NCBI GenBank assembly: GCA_036274645.1
Contig: DASUFH010000188.1
Location: 1-6,754 of the forward strand
DNA from: DASUFH01 sp036274645
GTDB lineage: Bacteria > Acidobacteriota > Terriglobia > 20CM-2-55-15
DNA: 6,754 nucleotides
Reading direction: 5' to 3'
Position 1 is the first letter of the stretch. Every line of letters starts with the position of its first letter. Below are positions 1 to 5,083 of this stretch, one piece after another. The notes under the pieces are model-generated. The model was given only the letters and a program-made list of their open reading frames with translations, was not told the origin of the DNA and ran no database searches. The position numbers and the translations under genes are program-made.

Positions 1-727
1 GGAAGAGCGCATGCTGCGGATCCAGCGGCAAAAGAGCATTCTCGACGCCGTCACCGGACAGATCCGGCGGCTGGAGGGCAACCTCGGCAACAACGACCGT
101 AACCGCGTGGCGGAATATCTGGAAACGGTGCGTGAGATTGAGCGCCGCATTCAGCTGGCGGAAAAGCAGACGACGAAGTCGGATCTCGATGTGCCCCAGT
201 CGCCCAGCGGAATTCCCGATGATCACGAGAGCCACATGAAGCTCATGTTCGATCTGATGACCATCGCGTTCCAGGCCGATATCACGCGCATCTCGACGTT
301 CATGCTGGCGCGCGAGGTGAGCTACCGGACGTTCCCGATGATCGGCATTTCGGAAAGTTTCCATCCGGCATCCCATCATCAGAATGCCCCGGCCCGGCTG
401 GAGGCTTATACCAAGATCAACACATACAACGTCGGCATGGTGTCGTACCTGCTCGACAAGCTGAAGGCGACGCCCGACGGCGACGGCAACCTGCTCGATC
501 ATTCGCTGATCCTTTACGGCAGCGCAATGAGCAACAGCAACGTGCACGACCATTCGCCATTGCCGGTGTTTCTGGCCGGCGGCGTCAACGGAAAGATGAA
601 GGGCGGGAGACATCTGAAGTATCCGGAAAATACGCCGATGTCGAACCTGCTGATGACGATATTGGACAAGGCCGGGATCCCGCAGGAGAGTGTGGGAGAC
701 AGCACCGGATTCCTGTCGGAGGTTTAA
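1..727 (+). CDS. DUF1552 (HxxSHH family) protein, C-terminal part, 5' partial
   Basis: The reading frame is open from the left edge (first complete codon at base 2) to the TAA at 725-727, giving 241 visible residues. The true start lies outside the window; the ATG at 11 is internal. The sequence shows HPASHH at visible residues 121-126 (bases 362-379), the HxxSHH motif that names Pfam family PF07586/DUF1552. Before it lies a charged helical stretch with the pattern VREIERRIQLAEK. After it come LYGSAMSNSN (from residue 171), VHDHSPLPVFLAGG, and a C-terminal NTPMSNLLMTILDKAGI, all typical of the family's C-terminus. Members are usually exported proteins of about 400-450 residues found in Planctomycetes, Verrucomicrobia and Acidobacteria, often beside DUF1592/DUF1588 cytochrome-like proteins. 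Their biochemical role is not established. The gene is followed after 3 bases by an inverted repeat and then the ankyrin gene on the same strand. Family assignment is firm; function is unknown. Confidence 0.9.
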   Translation, partial: EERMLRIQRQKSILDAVTGQIRRLEGNLGNNDRNRVAEYLETVREIERRIQLAEKQTTKSDLDVPQSPSGIPDDHESHMKLMFDLMTIAFQADITRISTFMLAREVSYRTFPMIGISESFHPASHHQNAPARLEAYTKINTYNVGMVSYLLDKLKATPDGDGNLLDHSLILYGSAMSNSNVHDHSPLPVFLAGGVNGKMKGGRHLKYPENTPMSNLLMTILDKAGIPQESVGDSTGFLSEV

Positions 728-730
728 GGC

Positions 731-834
731 GGGAATTTCGGGGACAGACCCCTAATAAATTCGCGTGGCCAGTCTTTCAGATGTGTTCGAGACTTTCACC
801 GCGAATTTATTAGGGGTCTGTCCCCGAAATTCCC
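731..834. repeat. Perfect 35-bp inverted repeat pair (REP-doublet-like)
   Basis: Bases 731-765 and 800-834 are exact reverse complements over 35 bp, separated by a 34-base spacer (766-799). The match stops at once on both sides (730/835 and 766/799). Each arm has its own nested palindrome: the left holds GGGGACAGACCCC at 740-752, with AATTT (734-738) and AAATT (757-761) outside it; the right holds the complement GGGGTCTGTCCCC. This is the architecture of paired REP elements, the kind mobilised by REP-associated tyrosine transposases (RAYT). No transposase is in the window. The element almost fills the gap between the DUF1552 and ankyrin genes and would form a very stable hairpin in RNA, so it could attenuate transcription or block mRNA decay. 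There is no T-run after it, so it is not a classic terminator. Confidence 0.85.
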
Positions 835-851
835 AGCCCACATGTTTCACT

Positions 852-858
852 GAAGGAG
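852..858 (+). promoter_or_regulatory. Ribosome binding site deciding the ankyrin gene start
   Basis: GAAGGAG sits 5 bases before the ATG at 864. It supports 864 over the in-frame ATG at 765, which lies at the repeat's inner edge and has no comparable Shine-Dalgarno sequence. Confidence 0.8.
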
Positions 859-863
859 TTTTC

Positions 864-2333
864 ATGAAATCGGCAATTCTGGCGCTCACCATCCTGCTAG
901 TTCCCGGATCCGGGTCCGCCGCCGCTCCCGTCGCGGAGGCCGCCGACGCGGCGCAGTCCCGCAATATCGAAGCGCTGCGGGTCTTCATCTCCCGGCGCGG
1001 CGATGTGAACGCGGCGCAACCGGACGGAACAACGGCATTGCAGTGGGCCGCGCACTGGAACGATCTGGAGGCCGTCAATCTGCTCCTGAAGGCCGGCGCC
1101 AACGTCAAAGCGACCAATCGCTACGGCGTGTCGGCTCTGTCCGAAGCGGTGGTTTCCGGCAGCCCGGCGCTGATCGGAGCGCTCCTCGACGCCGGCGCCG
1201 ATCCCAGGACGTTGGCGACCGCGGACGGGGAAACGGTCCTGATGACCGCCTGCCGTTCCGGCAACCTCGCCGCGATCCGCTTGTTGCTCGATCGCGGCGC
1301 GGACATCAACGCGCGCGAAAGCTACAAGGGACAGACTGCGCTGATGTGGGCAGCCGCGGAAGGTCATACGGCGGTCCTCAACATTCTGATGGAGTATGGC
1401 GCCGACTGGAGAATCCGCACCTATGAGCACGAAGCCAAGCCGCCCCGTCTGAGCGCGGCGTCTTCGGTTTCGCCGATTCCCCGTGGCGGATTTACCGCGC
1501 TCCTGTTTACGGCGCGCAACGGCGATATCGACTCGGCAAAGGCGCTGCTCGACGGCGGTGCCGACATCAACTACGGCGACATCGACAACACCAGCGCGCT
1601 GGTCGTCGCAATCATGAACAAGCAGTTCACCTTTGCAAAGTTTCTGCTGGAGCGCGGCGCGGATCCCAATATGGTGGACGCGGCGGGACGCACGCCGGTG
1701 TACGCCGCGGTCGATATCCGCAACGAAGACTGGTCCACGTTGCCGCAACGCAAGACCGAAGATCCGGTGACCAGCCTGGACATTCTCAATGCACTGCTGA
1801 AGCGTGGCGGAAATCCGAATGTGGCGTTGACGCGGGCCCTGCTCGGTCGCAGCGGCATGGACAGTGGCGACACCGGCCTGGGCGCCGGCGCCACACCGCT
1901 CATGCGCGCGGCGCGGTCCGGAGATGCGGTGGCGATGAAGGCCCTGCTGGAAAACGGCGCGGACCCCAAACAAACCATGCGCGACGGCAACAACGCGCTG
2001 CTCGTCGCGGCGGGTGTGGGATACCGCGACAAGTACACGCGGGGAACCGAAGAACAGGCCCTCGAAGCGCTGAAGGTGGCGATCGCCGCCGGCCTCGACC
2101 TGAAGTCCACGAACCAGAAAGGCGAAACCGCGTTACACGGCGCGGCGTCGCGCGGCGCGGATCTGCTGGTTCAGTTCCTGGCCGACCAGGGCGTGGACCT
2201 TAACGCCAAATCGCGGCAGGGCCAGACACCGTTGGACGTGGCGATGGGCAAGGGCAGCTTCGGACTGCCTGTACCGCATGACAGCACGGTCGCCCTGCTC
2301 AAGAAGCTCGGCGCCGTCGAAGGAACGCCGTAA
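864..2333 (+). CDS. Exported ankyrin-repeat protein
   Basis: This is a 489-residue protein. The start at 864 is chosen because it has a strong Shine-Dalgarno site and begins with a signal peptide: MKS, then a hydrophobic run ILALTILLV, then a small-residue region with likely cleavage around residues 19-21 (SAA). An in-frame ATG at 765 would add 33 residues encoded by repeat DNA ahead of the signal, which is implausible. The mature part is almost entirely ankyrin repeats, about 12 by eye, with recurring patterns such as DGTTALQWAAHWNDLEAVNL (from 54) and LLLDRGADINA. A 22-residue linker without repeat pattern (187-208, rich in Pro, Ser and Ala) splits the array into two blocks. Repeats 8 and 10 carry insertions (around NEDWSTLPQRKTEDP and GYRDKYTRGTEEQ). 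Ankyrin repeats bind proteins; the export signal places this one outside the cytoplasm, probably in the periplasm. It follows the DUF1552 gene on the same strand with a 136-base gap, and I infer a related role. The partner is unknown. Confidence 0.9.
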   Translation: MKSAILALTILLVPGSGSAAAPVAEAADAAQSRNIEALRVFISRRGDVNAAQPDGTTALQWAAHWNDLEAVNLLLKAGANVKATNRYGVSALSEAVVSGSPALIGALLDAGADPRTLATADGETVLMTACRSGNLAAIRLLLDRGADINARESYKGQTALMWAAAEGHTAVLNILMEYGADWRIRTYEHEAKPPRLSAASSVSPIPRGGFTALLFTARNGDIDSAKALLDGGADINYGDIDNTSALVVAIMNKQFTFAKFLLERGADPNMVDAAGRTPVYAAVDIRNEDWSTLPQRKTEDPVTSLDILNALLKRGGNPNVALTRALLGRSGMDSGDTGLGAGATPLMRAARSGDAVAMKALLENGADPKQTMRDGNNALLVAAGVGYRDKYTRGTEEQALEALKVAIAAGLDLKSTNQKGETALHGAASRGADLLVQFLADQGVDLNAKSRQGQTPLDVAMGKGSFGLPVPHDSTVALLKKLGAVEGTP

Positions 2334-2363
2334 CGACCGTATCGACCGCAACGACTGCTCCAG

Positions 2364-2392
2364 GGCCACCGGGAAGATAAAACCCGGTGGCC
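2364..2392 (+). terminator. Terminator-like hairpin after the ankyrin gene
   Basis: GGCCACCGGG (2364-2373) and CCCGGTGGCC (2383-2392) form a perfect 10-bp GC-rich stem with a 9-base A-rich loop, 30 bases after the ankyrin stop codon. Only a short GATTTCC follows, not a real T-run, so it may be a weak intrinsic terminator or an mRNA-stabilising hairpin. It suggests that the next gene is transcribed separately. The rest of the 2334-2503 gap shows no convincing promoter. Confidence 0.55.
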
Positions 2393-2503
2393 GATTTCCG
2401 CAATTCCCTTCCTGCCCGAATATCCCCTGAACGCTAAAAAACTGCCGTTCTTCCTCTGGACCTTATCTGACCCGCCATTCCGTTATTAACGAACGGCGCG
2501 CAG

Positions 2504-4834
2504 ATGAGAATCGAAAACATCCACATCGCCGGATTCGGCGTCTGGAGCGAGAAGGACTGGAATTCCCTCGCTCCCGGAATCAATCTTTTCTACGGACCGA
2601 ACGAAGCGGGCAAGAGCACGCTGATGGCGTTCGTGCGCGCAATCCTTTTCGGTTTCGAGCGCCGCGGTGGAGCGCGGCGTTATGAACCGGTGAGTGGCGG
2701 CGCGCATGGCGGATGGCTGGACCTCAACGTGGCCGGCTCCCGGCTGCGGATCGAGCGGAAGCCGGGACGGAGCGTTCGCGGCACGGTGGTGGTCACCGAC
2801 GAAACCACATCGGCCGGCGAAGAGCGGCTGGAAGCGCTGCTGGCGGGAACGACGCGCACGTTGTATCACAACGTCTTTGCGTTTGGCCTGGAGGAACTCG
2901 AGCACTTTCACACGCTGGAAGAACATGAGGTCGCGCAACACATCGCCGGCGCCGGACTGGGCGTGGGCGCCGCGCGCTGGTCGAGTGTTCAGCGGGATCT
3001 GGAGGACCGGGAGAGCGCGTTGTTCCTGTCCCGTGGCCAATCCGGAACGATCAACGCCGCGTTGAAGGAACTGGAAGCCGCTCGATCCGACCTGGAACGA
3101 ACAGAACATCAACCGAGGGATTACTGGACGGCGCGCGAGGCGCGGTCGCGCCTGGAATCGGAGGCGGCGGCGCTGGAGGAAGCGCTGATCGACGCCAAGC
3201 AGCGGGCGGCGCGCTACGAGAAGCGCGTCAATGCCAAACCGGCGCGGGAGCGGCGCAACCGCATCGACGCGCAGCTGGACGCGCTGCCGAAAGTCGATCA
3301 GTTTCCAGAGGGCGGCGTCGAACGGCTGGCCCTGCTGGACCGTCAGCGCGAAGATCTCCGGACGGAACTGGGACAGATCGATCGCGAAATCGCGCGCCGC
3401 CGCGGCCGGAAGGGAGAGATCAGTCCGATGATCGATCCGGCCGACTATGCGCGGCGCGCCCGCATTCTCGAGGCGTTGCGCAGTCTCGGCCCCAAACTGG
3501 ACGCGACCCGGCGCCTCGAGCGGCTGGTGGAAGACCGGCGCGCCGCGGCGGCCCGCAACCAGGAAAGCCTGGCCGCCACCTGCAAAAGGCTACGCCCCCC
3601 GTCCATGGCGGCGTTCCTCACGTTTATCGGCATTCTGTGGGCCGGGGCCGCCGGTTTTGTCGCCCTGGGCCGGCCACCGATTCTGGCCGGCATCGCAATC
3701 GGCGTTTCGTTGATTCCCCTCATCTGGTACCGCAAGCGCGCCGCCGATTTCGTCCAGTCCGAGAGCCGCGCCCGGGACGCGCGTGAAACGCTGGAGTCGG
3801 CATCCAGAGAGCGGGAATCGGCGCGCGTTGAAACGCAACAGATCGAGGGGGAAATCCGCAAGCTGATCGGCAAGTCCGAAATCGTCGCGGAGGATATCGA
3901 TCTTCGCTCCCAGGAACTGGAACGGCTGGCCGCAATCGCGGAGGAAGGGCGGCGCCTGGATGCGGCCATCGAACACGCAAAGGCGGAAGCGGACCGGGTC
4001 CGACGCCAGATGGAAACGGTGCGGCAGGCGGTCGCCACCCTTCTGGAAGAGGCCGGCGCCGCCAGTGAAGCCGATCTTCTCGAACGCGCTGAAGTATTCA
4101 AACGACGGCGCGAGTTGCTCTTTGAGCGTGATCGGATTCCGCCGGATCCCGAAACCGGGCTGCTTTTCGACATGGGCCTCTCCGAAGAAGAGGCCTATGA
4201 ATCCGCCAGCCACGAGGCGCTCGAACTGGAACTGCGGTTGAATGAAACCCGCCGTGAATCGGGCCGCATCGAAGAACGGATTGCCATCATGGAGCGCAGT
4301 GAAGAACGCGCCCGCGCCCTGACGAAACAGGAAGCCATCGTGGAAAGAATCGATTCGGCCGCCGACAAATGGGCGGTTATCGCGCTGTGCCGCGCCCTGC
4401 TCGACGAAACGCGCCGGGTGTACGAAGCGGAACGACAGCCGCAGGTTCTGCGCCACGCTTCGTCATTCTTCGCCACGATGACCGGCGGACGCTATATACG
4501 CGCCATCGCTCCCCTGGATGGAACCGAAATCCAGGTTGAACGGGCGGACGGCGTCCGGCTGGCGCCCTCCATGTTGAGCCGGGGGACGGCCGAACAGCTT
4601 TACCTCGCCATGCGCCTGGCCCTGGCGCGCGAATATGCCAACCATGTCGAACCGCTGCCCCTGGTTTTCGACGACGTGTTTGTGAACTTTGACCCCACGC
4701 GCATTCGCGGCACAATCCAGGCGGTACGCGAACTGGCCGAATCCCATCAGGCGATGATCTTCACCTGCCACCCCCACGTGGTGGCGCTCTTCGAGGAAAT
4801 CGTTCCCGGCCTCACCGTTTTCCCGCTTCAATAA
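2504..4834 (+). CDS. YhaN-like SMC/Rad50-type ATPase with central membrane hairpin
   Basis: This is a complete 776-residue protein. The start MRIENIHIAGFG is the usual first beta-strand of this family, so ATG 2504 is preferred although its Shine-Dalgarno is weak. Walker A is GPNEAGKST (31-39). The C-terminal half of the ATPase has the ABC signature LSRGTAEQLYLAMRLAL (691-707), Walker B PLVFDD (719-724), a D-loop NFDP (728-731) and an H-loop histidine at TCHPH (H756). The second Walker B acidic residue is Asp724, not Glu, as I recall for YhaN/AAA_27 relatives. Between the two ATPase halves lie charged coiled coils (about 190-365 and 410-640). They are broken by two hydrophobic segments, about 369-389 and 393-408, followed by the basic WYRKR, which looks like a membrane hairpin. 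YhaN proteins are linked to DNA repair through pairing with the SbcD-like nuclease YhaO. No such partner is adjacent here: the left neighbour is the ankyrin gene and the right one a secreted protein. It is shorter than many family members. Family call firm, exact role inferred. Confidence 0.9.
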   Translation: MRIENIHIAGFGVWSEKDWNSLAPGINLFYGPNEAGKSTLMAFVRAILFGFERRGGARRYEPVSGGAHGGWLDLNVAGSRLRIERKPGRSVRGTVVVTDETTSAGEERLEALLAGTTRTLYHNVFAFGLEELEHFHTLEEHEVAQHIAGAGLGVGAARWSSVQRDLEDRESALFLSRGQSGTINAALKELEAARSDLERTEHQPRDYWTAREARSRLESEAAALEEALIDAKQRAARYEKRVNAKPARERRNRIDAQLDALPKVDQFPEGGVERLALLDRQREDLRTELGQIDREIARRRGRKGEISPMIDPADYARRARILEALRSLGPKLDATRRLERLVEDRRAAAARNQESLAATCKRLRPPSMAAFLTFIGILWAGAAGFVALGRPPILAGIAIGVSLIPLIWYRKRAADFVQSESRARDARETLESASRERESARVETQQIEGEIRKLIGKSEIVAEDIDLRSQELERLAAIAEEGRRLDAAIEHAKAEADRVRRQMETVRQAVATLLEEAGAASEADLLERAEVFKRRRELLFERDRIPPDPETGLLFDMGLSEEEAYESASHEALELELRLNETRRESGRIEERIAIMERSEERARALTKQEAIVERIDSAADKWAVIALCRALLDETRRVYEAERQPQVLRHASSFFATMTGGRYIRAIAPLDGTEIQVERADGVRLAPSMLSRGTAEQLYLAMRLALAREYANHVEPLPLVFDDVFVNFDPTRIRGTIQAVRELAESHQAMIFTCHPHVVALFEEIVPGLTVFPLQ

Positions 4835-4835
4835 T

Positions 4836-4918
4836 GGGCGGTCGATGGCGCGTCTCCCCGGAAACTCTATGACCGCCCAGTGTTTCAAGTGAAAACGTCG
4901 GGCGGTCATAGACCGCCC
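4836..4918. repeat. GGGCGGTC / GACCGCCC palindromic repeat cluster
   Basis: Starting one base after the ATPase stop codon, GGGCGGTC occurs at 4836-4843 and 4900-4907, and its complement GACCGCCC at 4871-4878 and 4911-4918. The best alternatives are a compact hairpin (8-bp stem 4900-4907/4911-4918 with loop ATA) and a 13-bp perfect inverted repeat (4866-4878 against 4900-4912). The 21-base loop of the latter contains a further TTTC/GAAA mini-stem. These pairings exclude one another, so the RNA or single-stranded DNA could switch between folds. It may serve as a transcription terminator for the ATPase gene, but there is no T-run. It resembles an interspersed palindromic repeat. Confidence 0.7.
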
Positions 4919-4923
4919 CTACA

Positions 4924-4969
4924 AGCACGGAGGCTCCACATGCTTCCATGTGCAAAGCCTTCCTGTGCT
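4924..4969. repeat. Long imperfect stem-loop
   Basis: Nested complementary blocks pair around a CTTC tetraloop (4943-4946). The innermost stem is CACATG (4937-4942) with CATGTG (4947-4952), then AGGCT (4931-4935) with AGCCT (4956-4960), GG (4929-4930) with CC (4962-4963), and AGCAC (4924-4928) with GTGCT (4965-4969). This makes 18 base pairs with small bulges. It lies 5 bases after the GGGCGGTC cluster and may belong to the same repeat unit. The function is unknown: repeat, mRNA end structure and regulatory RNA are all possible. Confidence 0.6.
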
Positions 4970-4995
4970 CCCTGGGTCGCGATTCACGGGTTCTT

Positions 4996-5022
4996 TTTAC
5001 AGGCGTTTACATTATTTAATAT
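4996..5022 (+). promoter_or_regulatory. Possible promoter upstream of the secreted-protein gene
   Basis: This is an unusually AT-rich patch in GC-rich DNA. TTTACA (4996-5001) matches 5 of 6 bases of a sigma-70 -35 box. TAATAT (5017-5022) is a 4 of 6 match to a -10 box with a short 15-base spacing; the alternative TTTAAT (5015-5020) matches 5 of 6 but is too close. It lies about 60 bases before the ATG at 5084. The position is good and the motif quality modest. Confidence 0.35.
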
Positions 5023-5069
5023 CGCCTGCCCATCAGTTCGCCTAATCTCGAAAGCGATTTCTTGATATC

Positions 5070-5073
5070 GAGG
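5070..5073 (+). promoter_or_regulatory. Weak ribosome binding site for the secreted-protein gene
   Basis: GAGG lies 10 bases before the ATG at 5084. An in-frame TGA at 5063-5065 with no start codon between it and 5084 makes this ATG the first possible start. Confidence 0.5.
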
Positions 5074-5083
5074 CGTCTACCCC

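Noticed and set aside
765..863. N-terminal extension of the ankyrin gene from the ATG at 765.
   Set aside because: These codons lie in the inverted repeat and its spacer, put 33 residues ahead of a clear signal peptide, and lack a good ribosome binding site, whereas ATG 864 has GAAGGAG 5 bases upstream.
731..969. CRISPR array, considered because of the repeats in the gaps.
   Set aside because: The repeats are inverted pairs rather than regularly spaced direct repeats with unique spacers, and no cas gene is present.
897..1973. 358-codon minus-strand open frame opposite the ankyrin gene.
   Set aside because: It lies wholly antisense to a well-supported repeat protein, has no recognisable domain, and its Arg/Gly/His/Gln-rich composition is typical of a shadow frame in GC-rich DNA.
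2480..2496. Short inverted repeat CCGTT/AACGG just before the ATPase start, considered as an operator.
   Set aside because: The arms are only 5 bp with a 7-base loop, within chance expectation, and no regulator gene is nearby.
3445..4456. Overlapping long minus-strand open frames opposite the ATPase gene (3445-4173 and 3590-4456).
   Set aside because: Both are antisense to the coiled-coil part of the ATPase, are rich in Ser/Arg or Phe/Gly shadow residues, and show no motif or ribosome binding site that would support a gene.
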